Shown piece by piece: positions 22,756 to 43,799 of a stretch of DNA of 64,000 nt (the first letter of the stretch is position 1; every line of letters begins with the position of its first letter). The DNA is from Patiria miniata (Eukaryota > Echinodermata > Asteroidea > Valvatida > Asterinidae). Made by a program: the position numbers and the translations under genes. Under the pieces are notes generated by a model. That model was given only the letters and a program-made list of their open reading frames with translations, was not told the origin of the DNA and made no database searches. The stretch lies in assembly GCF_015706575.1 (NCBI RefSeq), contig NW_024037074.1, positions 19,023,334 through 19,087,333 of the forward strand. The letters run 5' to 3'.

Positions 22756-23667
22756 ATGGCAAACGTGTCAGAACTGTATGGAAATTCTACACACACAAGC
22801 GATGTGGATGAAGACAATTGTTTCCACTTGCTGAATGTACAGTTGGACTCCAGGAGTTCTTTAATATACGCCTCTATTCTTTGTGTAATCAGTGTATTTT
22901 CCTTAATCTGCAACTTGTTTTCTCTGTTGGTGTTACATCGCATTCATGACATGCATGACGTCACTAAGCTGCTGGTGGTAGCCCTAACGATCACCGACGT
23001 TGGAGTGGGCTTCTTTGGCATACTCAATTCGCTAGGTCTGATCATACTGCAAATTTGTACAGAGGAATTTTTTCACTTAGCTGGATTTTGTCAGCTGCTG
23101 GGGTTGTGCATTTTAACAATGATTACCATGGTCCGCTACATAGCAGTATCACAACCTTTCAAACTGCAAACTCTAGTCACCAAAAGACGAGCTTATATTG
23201 TCTTGACATGTGCAACTGTACTTTGTTTTGTTCCATTTCTTTGCATAACTTTAGTGAAGGATGTGGAACTGCTGAATGTTTTAAACTCAATGTTTAAAAC
23301 CATCTTTTGTTTTGTGGTAATTTCACTTATTTTGCTAGTTTTTTTCCTTTATGGAAAATTGGTTTTGATTGCCAGGCATCAGGCACGGCGTATAGCAGCA
23401 GCTGAGATCAATGCTGAAGATGCACAGGTTCAGCTGCATCGCTCAAATGTCAAGTCTCTCAAAACATTTCTGATTATCACAAGCACTGTCTGTATTACGT
23501 GGTTAGCCAACTTAGCACTATTGGCAAACGCAAATCCGTATATTTTCATTTTCGTTGAAAGTGTTAGCAACTGCAATTCCTGGCTCAACACAGTCATCTA
23601 TTGCTGGCGAAACAAAACTTTCAGAGAGGTTGCCAAAAAGCTCATTTGTCGCAAAGGCAGACAGTGA
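22756..23667 (+). CDS. Rhodopsin-like (class A) GPCR, array copy 6, intact and most divergent
   Basis: Intronless, 303 codons. N-terminal sequons NVS and NST. TM2 keeps TITDV, the TM3 base is MVRYIAVSQPF, the cytoplasmic loop RHQARRIAAAEIN is identical to other copies, and TM7 keeps NTVIY. It departs from copies 1-4 in TM3 entry, TM4, outer loop 2, TM5 (VFFLYGKL) and TM6 (ITWLANLA, so the TM6 proline 6.50 is Ala-Asn here). Nucleotides in the shared blocks remain almost identical to other copies while the outer parts differ strongly, a mosaic pattern. Upstream, ATTGGTCAAGTGCCC matches the leader of copies 1 and 4. A frame from 22,696 is in register but the family Met is at 22,756. Confidence 0.86.
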   Translation: MANVSELYGNSTHTSDVDEDNCFHLLNVQLDSRSSLIYASILCVISVFSLICNLFSLLVLHRIHDMHDVTKLLVVALTITDVGVGFFGILNSLGLIILQICTEEFFHLAGFCQLLGLCILTMITMVRYIAVSQPFKLQTLVTKRRAYIVLTCATVLCFVPFLCITLVKDVELLNVLNSMFKTIFCFVVISLILLVFFLYGKLVLIARHQARRIAAAEINAEDAQVQLHRSNVKSLKTFLIITSTVCITWLANLALLANANPYIFIFVESVSNCNSWLNTVIYCWRNKTFREVAKKLICRKGRQ

Positions 23668-26200
23668 TGCTCAAATGTACACAGAACAAACAAGGAACAA
23701 CTTCTTTAAAAACTCATGAAAAGACTACTCTCTGGTTTGTTGGAAAGGCAGACGGTGAAACTGGTTTTTGAAAGCCATCAACAAAGAAAATATGAAATGT
23801 TGCTTTGCAAAACACTGCAAAAACAAAATGGGCATTTCACAAAAATGTTCAGATTTAGAGAGAAAGAGAGAAACCCACCAGCAAATCAGTGCAGAAACAT
23901 CAATTGATGAGATGATAAGAAAGCCAAGTCCCCTTTTTTTATAGACACTTTAAATAATTCACAATCCATAACTATTTCTTCTTCTTCAGTGTTTGTGAAT
24001 ATAGGGAGGCGTTTATACTTCTTATCGTTTTTGTCTTAATTTTTTTAGTATCCACTGTTTTATTTCATATATTCCTATTATTATTTACTACAATGTTAAT
24101 TGTTTATTCTTTTATTGCATGTACCACACTTTCTATTTGGCCTCAGGGCCACGATTGGTGTGAAAATAAAAAAAATTAAATCTAAATCTCATCGGTTTTT
24201 TTACTTCTGTACTATTATTAATAGACAGTTTTAAAAGAATTTTTTTTTTTTCATGTATGAAGCATAAAAAAAGTACCGGTAGTAAGAATCATGAATTTTG
24301 GTAGCCAAGTGCATGTACATGTAGGTAAAGGCCAGATTGCCAGGTTTTTGTACTGTATAAAAGTATTGTGATGAAGTAGGGTAACAGTACTCTGTATGTA
24401 ATTCTATTGCAACAGACATTACTTTGAGAGCTTTATTTTCTTATAAGCAAGAAAAATGTTCTGAGCAGTGTACGGACAAGATTTGAAACAACAAATTAAA
24501 ATACAGTGTTAGCACTGTAAACGACTTTTACGGATGGTAAGCATTCTGACACGTTTATACATGTACTTGCAGTACGAACAGGTCTGTGAAGTGTCTTGCA
24601 AGAATTTCATGTAGTAACTACATTGTGGTAGATAGAGCTTGTATCTTTAAAAACACCGATGATATCTAAAAAAAAATCTACTTTGATGTTATGGAAACAT
24701 CGTGTTTTTGTTGTAACAGACGTTCCATAACTTTGCAGGCGTTATGTGTCTGACATCAACTTCACACATGTGACTAAAAAACACACACTGAATCATGGTA
24801 GTTTCAAGGCCGGTTCATACTTCACACAAAAGCAGTGCACATTTGAAGTCACAAAGCATTCGCTGCGAAATTTGTCACACTTTGAAAATATACAACTGCT
24901 GTGAATTTGCAGCGTGAAAACCTGCCCTGACATGACAAATTCGCTTTCATGTTAGCGCTGAGTATTAACCGAGTATTAACACCATCAGCAGTGTACACAA
25001 CTCACATCAAAGTATTGAAATGTATCAATGTAGACCTGTCTGGTAAAATTATCACGTAAAATGGTGATTGAATAGGGGACTCTTTCCGAGCAGCATACGT
25101 ATTCTGTACACGTTCTGTTCCTAATTATATTATAGAGTAAATGATATACACTATGTAAGTGTTTCTTTGTAAGTTGCTATTTGCAGCATAGAGGGGACAA
25201 ATTTCTTTTTTTTAAATGTCATATATATACTCCAAAGCACTTCTAATCCAGTGCTTGTCATACTCCTTGCCTTGATAAGTGCTCAAACGCATGCATCATA
25301 CTGAATTCGTAGATGTGTATTATTAGCAGTCTGGTATAAATTAAAACACCTTGGAAATTTTTACCGAGTTTGATATTCTTAATTGACGCGAGGTTTCAGG
25401 TCAATTTGCAGTAAAACTGGCTTGTGTGTCTACATCTCAGAAACAGTTCAGACCAACAAAAAAAAATTAAAAAAAAAAAATTTCCTCTTTCCACAGTCCC
25501 ACAGTCCCAATTCAATTCATCATAGAAATAATAACAAAGCTGGGATGTTGGCATGGCAACAGGTTGACGCACTAGCAAGACAGCAGCCACCCGCTGGCGG
25601 TTTTCTTTGCCAATTTTTGTTGTCATTATTTTTTAATTTGATAACACGTAGAGACTAGAATGCATTTCATTAGTATGTTTACAGTCACAAGCGAAACACA
25701 ATACCTTTGTTGAACCGCAATTAATACAAGCATCCCTTGAACAAAGACACTGGCTAAATGGGGAACCGCCAACACAGAGCTGAAAAGCTCGGTTGGTTGA
25801 GCACCGAAACGGCAATCTGGAAGTTGCAGGTTCAAACCCGGTCAATTGCTCAGTTCAACTTTAACTAGACAATAGACCTTTATCATGATGCTGCCACCAT
25901 TTCAGTCACGTTCCTTGTATCCAATAACAGTACTGAATGAAAACGTTTGGGGGTTTTTTGTACAAAAAGGGACCAGACTATTTTTTCCTTTGGGGATACG
26001 GGGATACCGAATGGTCACATGGTAAATTTTTCGTCACACAATCGGAACTCTATATATACAAGCCCCTCTACTTCAACGCAGTATTTCAGAGCGAATGGCT
26101 TGATTTATTGTTACAAATGAAGCACAATCCATGGTTAGGGATTTTTAAAGTAAAATTCTGGAAGCAAAGTCCCCAGTTTTTGTTTGTGTAGCGTACTTAC
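23668..26200. other. Stretch between the array and CCDC13-like exons
   Basis: No coding exon recognised on either strand. The receptor 3' flank, shared with 7,787-7,930, runs to about 23,915, and an AATAAA near 24,166 could end the copy 6 transcript. Bases 24,230-24,310 resemble 8,495-8,570. If the CCDC13-like gene continues leftward, its next exons should lie here or farther left, but I could not see them. Confidence 0.45.
25780..25850 (+). repeat. tRNA-like SINE fragment
   Basis: AGCTCGGTTGGTTGAGCACC (A-box-like) followed by GTTGCAGGTTCAAACCCGG (B-box-like). The antisense frame gives the TGFEPATSR string commonly produced by translated tRNA genes, which explains an otherwise protein-like open frame here. 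Confidence 0.6.
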
Positions 26201-28242
26201 CACCCAGTGCAAGCCGATCTTCCTCTCGTTGCTTCTTGAGTTTGCGTATCTCGTAGTCTCTCTCACTCAGCAGTTTGTACAACCTCCCCGTCTCATCCTT
26301 CAGCTCCTGAATGGAACAGTAAAGAGGTGAAAACTTGGTTTTCTTAACCACCAGATATTATTGATAGCACCTCCCTCCCTCCGAGGCCAGCAACAATTAT
26401 TCAATTATTTGATTCAGGCCAATGTTTAGCATCCTGCCTTTTTGCCAAAAAAAGAAGGAGGCCCATGTTTTTTTTCCAAAATGGCAGCCTGACCCATTTT
26501 CCAAAACGTTTTCACAGTTGTGTTCAAACATCACCAGCGATAAAACCTCAGTTAAAAATATTCAACAAAGTCCTTTTCAAGGCCCTTTTAAAAAAAAACA
26601 AGTGGATTTTAAATCGCATTGTTTGCCTATATAAACCAGGGTTGTTAATAAAGATATCAGAGTGTTTTGTTGGCTAGTTATAAAAACAAATTTCCAATTT
26701 CATTGAAAACTGACCCAAAAAATTTTCTGAGTTCATTTTTGATGGAAAACAGGAATTAAACTTATAAGAAACAACAAATCTTATTTGTGGATTCGCTCAA
26801 GCTATTGCATTCTGTGCTTGTAAATCAAGTTTTGGAATGCAGTGTCCCACATCTGGCAACCTTTACCATGTTTTGTGCGGTATTGATACAGATTTTAAAA
26901 AAAATCCAATTATTCTTACCCTGATTTGTTCATTGAGACGTTGGTTCAACTCCTCATTGTACGCTGTATCATTGGAGACCGGTTCACTCAACTGGAATAA
27001 ACAAAATGCGTCCATCAACGAACGGTGAATAAACATAATTATTTTTGTGATAAAAAAACCACCTGCCTGAAATACAATTTTGTATTTGTACAACAATGAG
27101 CAACAAGTGCCTCAGCCACAGCTTTTAAAATAGGCTCTGTAAGATAAAGTGTAGCTTTTGCTCCAATTTCAATTTGTCATCATTGTAAGCTCTATTCTAA
27201 AGTGATTTATCAAACCGTTTATTGAGAGTGTTTTTAAAATATATAAAAATACAGCAACTAAAACTTGCTTATCCCCCTGGCATGGCTAATTGGACCCCTA
27301 GATGACCTTTGACCTGACATGTCACAGGTCATCTGGGGTCCCCCTACCCGTAGATGATTGTCACCAAGCTTGGTTGATACTGAAGTCTCATTTCTCATGT
27401 GACAGCACTTCATTGTTTACCTATCCGGAATCGACAATGACCTCATTTGACCCCTAGATGGCCTTTGACCTGACATGTCACAGGTCGTCTGGGGTCCCCT
27501 ACCCAAAGATAATTGTCACCAAGTTTGGTCGAGATTGAAGTCTGACTTTTCATGTGACAGCACTAAAACAGTTAACCTAACCAAAATGGAACACACATAC
27601 ACACAGTTGTGAATTTCTATACGCCCGAGGACAATGCTTTGTGTTTCCCTTTGTCACTCTCCCATAGACTAAGCACATAACTGTATGACTGAGGACCATT
27701 TTCAAAACAGGACCCAACACTCGAGGACTAAATTGCTCTTTTGTTCTCCCTTTGTGTGTCTGTCCTCTATCGTAAAGCCATGTATACACGCACAGAAGGA
27801 ATACGCTGTCGCAATATCCCCTTTCTAGTTTAAAAGCCAAGGGGTTAATAAAAACACATGCGGGATTCCTTCTTCAAGCAAAAATGTGATCGTTCAAATG
27901 TCTATGACCATCCTCCAAAGAAGCGCCTGTCCAAAATAGAAATCTAGCACAATAACATGGTCAGAAATTACCCGAGGTTCTAAAATACTCATGATCGGAC
28001 CAGCACTGTAAGAAAGTAGATAATTCACTGACCTTCAGATCTAGGTCATCGTTCAACCCAAGGCCGCCCAACTCCTCCCCCTCTTTCTTCTTCTTGGCCC
28101 CGCCCTTCCCCTCTTGCTCCTTGGTGGCCGCTTCCTTCTTGTTCTTCTCCTCCTGTTTCTGTTTCCGTCTCGTCAGTTTCCGCTGCTGTTGCTCCTGCAG
28201 CGCCTGGAACTGCTGCCGCAACGTTTCATCCGCAGTCTCCAT
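26201..28242 (-). CDS. CCDC13-like coiled-coil protein, first three coding exons only
   Basis: CCDC13 is a coiled-coil protein of centriolar satellites needed for ciliogenesis; the vertebrate protein is about 715 residues. Coding exons on the minus strand: 28,242-28,033 (70 codons, ATG at 28,242), 26,991-26,920 (24 codons) and 26,306-26,201 (35 codons plus one base). All have GT donors and AG acceptors and join in frame. Exon 1 begins METADETLRQQFQALQEQQQ and is rich in K, E and Q; exon 3 encodes ETGRLYKLLSERDYEIRK. Both match the N-terminal region of CCDC13 as I remember it (DTLR-QFKAMQE and NGRLYKLLKERDFEIKHLKK). An acceptor at 28,257-28,258 implies a further 5' non-coding exon. The expected remainder (more than 500 residues) was not found in the 26 kb to the left, so the annotation is partial. 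Confidence 0.72.
27291..27566. repeat. Two tandem copies of a 156-bp unit with GACCTTTGACC motifs
   Basis: ACCCCTAGATGACCTTTGAC at about 27,293 and ACCCCTAGATGGCCTTTGAC at about 27,449 begin near-identical units that share ACATGTCACAGGTC, CTGGGGTCCCC, ATTGTCACCAAG and CATGTGACAGCACT. The pair lies in the first CCDC13-like intron. The first unit contains TGACCTTTGACCT (27,303-27,315), a direct repeat of nuclear-receptor half-sites. Confidence 0.8.
27590..27800. repeat. Interspersed GAGGAC repeat, locus 1
   Basis: CCGAGGACAATGCTTTGTGT, TTCCCTTTGTCACTCTCCC, TAGACTAAGCACA and CGAGGACTAAATTG recur with the same order at 55,770-55,960 and inverted at 39,060-39,400. It is non-coding and of unknown class. 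Confidence 0.65.
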
Positions 28243-31200
28243 CCTGGAATCTGGAACTGAGAAACATTTCCGATTTTGTTAGAAAACGCTTTGAAAATGC
28301 ACTCGACTCGCCATAGATCCAGACAATTTCTCAGAACAGATATTGGAATAGCAACGATCATCATTACAAGAACCTTAATCCAACTGAGGTGGAAACTTTA
28401 CATGTTGTCAGTCTTGGTGGACTGTTTACTGACAGATCTTGTCATCCCTTTTTTGTCAAATTTTAAAACGCTCCACCAAAATCGACAACTTGTAACGATA
28501 CAGCACAGCGTATTCAGGGCGCCGAAATGACGTACATGTAGTGTTGCGCGATGCCAAGCATGCAATCCCCCCTCCATCCAAAATGGTCAAGCCGAATGTA
28601 GAGTTGACCTGCTGAGGTCACGCAAAGATCGTAAACACACATGAACATGACCGCTGTATTCGTCAGATCGACAACGCGAGGCTGGTGAGTAAAAACTCAG
28701 ATTTTCCGGCACAATTGCAGAATACCCCGCCACTCGATCTATCTGCACCTCGTAGCCGGCTACGGAGTCACAGTTGATTGCCCTCAGCAAACCTTGTCAG
28801 TACTACCTTAGAATTTGGACTTAGAATATTTTCAGCAACCCCAATTTCTTTTGTGTTGCTTCATTCTCAAGGGGACCCCCACTCAGTATCCCCGTAGCTG
28901 GCAATGGACTTGAGTTGTTTCTTTTCCAGTGATTCCAACCGCTAGCCAGAGATTTTAGGGGTGTATTTCCGAGTGGCGGGGTATTCTGCAATTACTCCGA
29001 TTTTCCACCAAAAAAATTGTCCCATGATCCAAATGTCAATCGCTCTGAAATATTTCAGAGTTATGGATCAATCATAGCAACTTTTGGATGGATTTGTGTT
29101 CAGAAATTGGAATTACAGACAAAGGAATTTCGTCTATCAAAGTGCATTTCCAAAAGCCATTGCGAACTGACCCCCGAAAAATCATCATGCTGATTCTATT
29201 GAGTATTGCTACATACATGTAGGCCTAGGCCTATAACAAAATAGAACTTAGTTAAGGCTGACGCGTATGACGAGCAGCCTTCTGCCTTCTATTATCATGA
29301 TTATTCTAGAATTACCACAAAATGCACGTAAAAGAACCCAGTAAACACTTATCGCTAAGAGAATGGGTTTGCCCCGGTGTTTCTGGTCTCCTGTATAAAC
29401 TCCCACGTGGAGTATTTAGGAGAAGAACCAACCAAGAACCAAGAACTCTCCATGCTTGCTAATGCTATGAGTATGAGTATGACACACAGCTTACCGACAC
29501 ACAACCGCTGAACTGAAGGGAAATTCAACTGAAGTTGCGATCAACTGCTGCCGTGCGTGCTGGATTTACTAACGAGTTCGAGTAACGACGTTACGAATAC
29601 AATGCATTCTTTTCCCTTTTATTTGGAGAATTACTATCAGTATCAGAATAGCGAATTTCCATCAAAACCGTAGCCTACGCTACAAGAAATACCGCAAAGT
29701 CGCCGAATTATAAATATTACCTAAAACATTTATGATTTAGACAGTCGTTGACACGGTAATTACCTTCGCAACGGGAAAACTGACCGATTCCGTTATGGTG
29801 CGTGTACCCAGACGAAACATACCCGATTAACCATGATATATATTGCAGCTGGGTAACCCGACTAATTATATTACCTATCATGAACTATAGAGGGCGCCGC
29901 AGCAACTTCGAACCTCAAGTTTTTCTTCTGCAGCACACATAAAATAACTTCGCATACATGACGCATACATGACGCATACTACAGTATTGACATGAAATGT
30001 GGAAGACATTTAAGTTCTCGGAGTTTTGTTTTCCGTCAAGTAAAAATTATCCCAACAACAAACTTGGAGAATAAAAATAGTCGTTAAAAACTGGGCACAG
30101 GCGAATTTTGAACCAGAGACCTTGCGGTCCCTAGTTCATACCACGATCTATTAGTGGTAGGCTACTGTGGCAGCTCGATCGACTAGAGAGACATTATTTT
30201 CCTCACTCAATTACATTTTTGTCCCTTTCTGTGTTTGAAGTTTTGACACTCAAAAACCGTTTTTGTAAAAGTATTTCTGTAACTTTATTTATTTCACACC
30301 AATGACAGAAGCAAAAGTACTATTGTCTGTCTAATCCATAGAGCTATATTAAATTACATACATGTAGCTCTATGGTCTAATCATATAATCAGTTCCTTGC
30401 TCTATGGTCTAATTTAGCAAAAAAAATTAACAATAAAGTGGAGAACGGGGGAATTGCCACAGAATTAGAAAAGTAACAATAATTTCAATCAATTTATTAG
30501 ATCTCAAAGGAAATATCAGAATTCTGCTTCCTGAAATAAAGCTTTAATCCTTCAAATGTACAACTCAATCGCATGTGCAACTCAATCAGATTAATTCAAA
30601 AACAAAAACACTTCACAATTTTCTTGTTTTAGTTTCGAAATTTTGTCATGGATAATGTAGTAAAAGTCTCAAAATTGCACTCTTGACAAATCAGCTTCCC
30701 CCTAAAATGTCAATTACATGGATTCCATCTCAGTTGTTAAAATGTCTCAATTATGTAAGCTTCGGAATCACTGGTAAACATAGGCTTACAAGCAAATATC
30801 GCTAAGTACTACAAGTACATGTATAACCAAAATAATTAACAGCAGCAAATTACTTGCATTAAAGTCAACAATAAGATCTACATCCAATGTTATACATTTG
30901 CTTGGAAAAAGGTTTAAAAAAAACCCCCAAACTTCCAATCACAATCTTGTGTTTCATGCATGTAAACATCTCTCTTGCTTACATGAACAGGACAAAATAG
31001 CAGAGAAAAGCAAGTTGTCCTGCTCAACTGAAGGCGGAGAAATCTCGGCAAATAATTTTCTCAGCAAAATCATTTCAAAGTTTAGTTTTTTACACACGCA
31101 ATATCAAATGAAATCATTTACCCTCGATAAGAAACAGAACAGTGTGCACAATTGTGGGTTTTTTTTTAATATTGTACCCATCCAAAAACATCAAAACTGA

Positions 31201-32418
31201 TTTTTAGCTCCATGTGAACACTTTGTTATAATTGTTTTAGTGATAACAATTAAATCTATCACTCCATACTATGTGGGGCTAATGAATCATATAAATTTAA
31301 TATGTATTATTTATAATTATACATGTACAGCCGACTCTCGTTAGTACAAACTCTGTTAATACAAATTCTGGTTATAACAAACATAAACCCTTGGTCCCGA
31401 CTGTGCATTTATGTGCACAATGCATGGGACTGATGTTCCTCTTAATACAAAATTCTGATATAACAAACAATTTGGCTAGGTCCGAACGAGTTTGTATTAA
31501 CGAGACTCGACTGTAATTGTATGTAAACAAATTTCAGTGAGTTTTAGTCATTCTGAACTGACTCAAATAATAAAGCAAGAAAAAACAATTACAGGTAATT
31601 TATACACATCTTCTTGAAGTACAAGGTTAAAAAAATAGCTGAATTTGTATCCGTTTTCTCGGCTGAAGCAAGTTATTAGACCCGCCATACAGTTAAGAGT
31701 TGTTTTGGGGGTTTGAGATCAGCCTAATCCATCAGAATTTTCACAAAATTTAAATGTTCTCCAATCTGTAAATGCCAAAACACTGGCTACTAGATAGCTC
31801 AATTAACCATTAGTACATGTCCTGCACTGCGTTTACTCACTGAAGAATCGATAAGATCATTAGAGTCCTCCGACGGTTTTGGGCGGTACAGTGAGTAACA
31901 GGCAGGGCGGTTTCGGGCACTACACTGACTAAAGGGTTAAACCCCATCGTTCATCACTATGAAATCATATTTATTATAGTCTTTTGGTAACATTCAGATA
32001 GTTTGCGATATATACGTTCGAACATTCTATAAGCAGACTTCAAAACAACCAAACTCTTTCTAAATAATATGCTGGTTGTGACATCTTATCCGTTTAAGAC
32101 TGGATGGTCCTTTCAATAACCCAAGGCAAAGAAAATAAGCCGCAAAAGATCGCCTAATTCATGTAAAATAACACATTTTGCATATAATCCAAACCCTTAT
32201 GAGGCTTTAATATAATGGATTTTGGCAATTTCATTTTTTTTCTTCGTGTTTTCTTCTTAGCACCTCGGCAGTATTCAGTCACAAAGAAAGGATAAGCCTA
32301 AACTAAAGAAGAAATCTCTGTAATATATTTATGCAGAGGGCAAGACAATACTAAAGGTTTCATTCAGGCGACCTATCACGTCAGATTCTAAATCGGTGAA
32401 ACTATTTTCGTCACACTT
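28243..32418. other. Intergenic: CCDC13-like 5' side to HSC70 3' side
   Basis: No coding exon recognised. It should hold the 5' leader exon and promoter of the CCDC13-like gene (minus strand) and the distal 3' region of HSC70. Visible items are an inverted pair (28,709-28,738 against 28,969-28,996, GAATACCCCGCCACTCG and its inverse), a CTCF-like word TAGAGGGCGCCGCAG at 29,887-29,901, a degenerate antisense tRNA-like stretch at 30,095-30,180, and a TA-flanked element at 31,328-31,513. Confidence 0.5.
31328..31513. mobile_element. TA-flanked miniature element (Tc1/mariner-like)
   Basis: Flanked by TA (31,326-31,327 and 31,514-31,515). The left end CAGCCGACTCTCGTTAGTAC and right end GTATTAACGAGACTCGACTG are inverted copies with three mismatches. 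The 186-bp interior has further inverted words (GTTATAACAAAC, GATATAACAAAC). TA duplications and a CAGTCGA-type terminus suggest a Tc1/mariner-derived miniature element. Confidence 0.75.
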
Positions 32419-32424
32419 TTTATT
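32419..32424 (-). terminator. Candidate HSC70 polyadenylation signal
   Basis: AATAAA on the minus strand, about 76 bases after the HSC70 stop codon. It is close to the stop, so a more distal signal may be the main one. Confidence 0.45.
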
Positions 32425-32499
32425 TCTCAAAATGCACTTGTTGAGTTGAGTCTCCAATGGTTGATTTTTGGGATGCCACGTAAACTTTTAGGTAAAATT

Positions 32500-41919
<9,420 letters not shown>

Positions 41920-42759
41920 GATGATTTCTGAAAGAAAAAAAAAATGCAAATGATAGACCTAATTCGGAAAGATTCCCAGATCTGGCCATCACTAATTTTT
42001 CCCTTCAGTGACCTATCAGCCATCAGAAAGTGATGTCCTAAAAAGTCAATTTAGCAGGCAAAATATGGAAGTATTTACTGAGAAAACACTTAGAAATTTT
42101 CAGACCAGTCTCATAGGGTTTGTATGTTGCAACGAAATTAGGAATCTGCCAGAACTATATAATAACGCCCTCAATCGTCCAATTTTAAGTTCTGTTACCG
42201 TATTTATAAATTCGGTGGCCCTCAGCTTCAGTGAGCTAGATCGCCGCACCCACATAGACTTGCCCAAGTCTGGGTTTCGCCGATCACTGCAGTAAACGCA
42301 CCCATAGCGCATACGGTCAGAGTATTAACATGAATATTAATTCTAATGATGACATAATTTTTTAATCCAACACTCACACCAGGATATGTACACAGGATAT
42401 GCAAATGCTTGGTTGATCGTTTTAAAAAACGTCTGTACATAAAAAATAAACCAATTAAAAACTATAAAATTTAAGACGTTGGGAAATTTGACAAAGTTAT
42501 AATCAACAAAAACTTGATCATCTTCCCAAGGTATATGACAGATTAAAGAAGACAAACCAAAACAGTGCTAGGCCTACACTTCACTTGTGACATATTTTCA
42601 ATAAACTGAGTAGGCCCTAGCCTAGCGATGTCAAATGGGTGCCGCCATCTTGGCTTCCTATTGTTACTGTGTACAAATAATCGGTCAAACATCGATCAAC
42701 ATCCGTCAAATAAATAATTAAAATAATCTTTTTTCTGTCGATAACAAAAGAATAATAAA

Positions 42760-43440
42760 TATGCACTCATTTTTTTTTTTATTTTTTTTTTTAATGTATT
42801 TATTTATTTATGTACATATTTATTGATGGGTTGTTCGATGTTTTTTTTTTTTATCTCTCCCTTTAAAGCTTGGTGATGTATATTGATTTGATTTCAGCGA
42901 TTTTGTTACAGTATTCAAATTTCATTAATACAATTAGTAATCACAAGCTTTGCTTTACACTGTACACTTTATTGAACTTATTTATCTAACCTTCTTCAAC
43001 CCCTTCATATAATTAAAAAAAAATTTTTTTTTATGAATCTTTTTTTTTTTTATTGTAAAACTGTAATTTTTGTTTATTTATTAGTAACTATTTATTTAAA
43101 GAATTAAAAATGCAATATTTACTCATTTATTTAATTTATTAATTAATTAGGCTAACTTACCAACTTGTCTAATTATTTATTTATCTATTAATAGAAGTAG
43201 TAGTAGTAGTACATGTAGTAGTGGTAGTAGTTGAAGTACAATGTATATATTAATTTGTTTATTCATTTAATTTACCTAGTACAAATGTAATTGATTTTTT
43301 TTTTTTTTTTTTTTTTTTTTGCTTTTGATTTGTTTGTCTAATAATTATATAATTTACCAACTTTGTTCTTGACTTACTTTATTTAACTTTTTATTTTGTA
43401 TAGTTAAAACTTCTTTTTATATTTATTGCTTGTTGTTTTC
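42760..43440. repeat. AT-rich low-complexity tract
   Basis: Runs of T (up to about 27 at 43,293-43,320) and TTTATTTA-type words dominate, with (TAG)n near 43,195-43,235. No gene or element termini seen. Confidence 0.7.
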
Positions 43441-43799
43441 ACGTATGCCATTCAGTTTGGAGAACCCCTAGACAGAAACAACGTTTCTTTTGGGCAATCC
43501 TTCGGAAGCTGAATGGTATTTAGGTTTACTAGTTCACTTCAATATTAAAATTGTGTTTGGCATACCTAGCCCTAGCCTAGGCCTACAAAAATTAATTTTA
43601 GTGCATATAATTATAAATGAACTGAACTGAAAAAAAAAACTGAAAAAAAAGACTTTTTCAACCAAGCGAAATAAAGTTACAATTTACAACGAAGTGGCTA
43701 TCGTTACAGCAGCCGTTGTTAAGCGCCCTCTACGATCCTTTTTGATACGCACGCAGGTATATAATTATTTGTTTCCCCACTTTTAGCGAGCAGTGTGAC

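Noticed and set aside
25633..25845. Protein-like frame with TGFEPATSR
   Set aside because: This string is the usual antisense translation of a tRNA-like B box; the locus is a SINE fragment.
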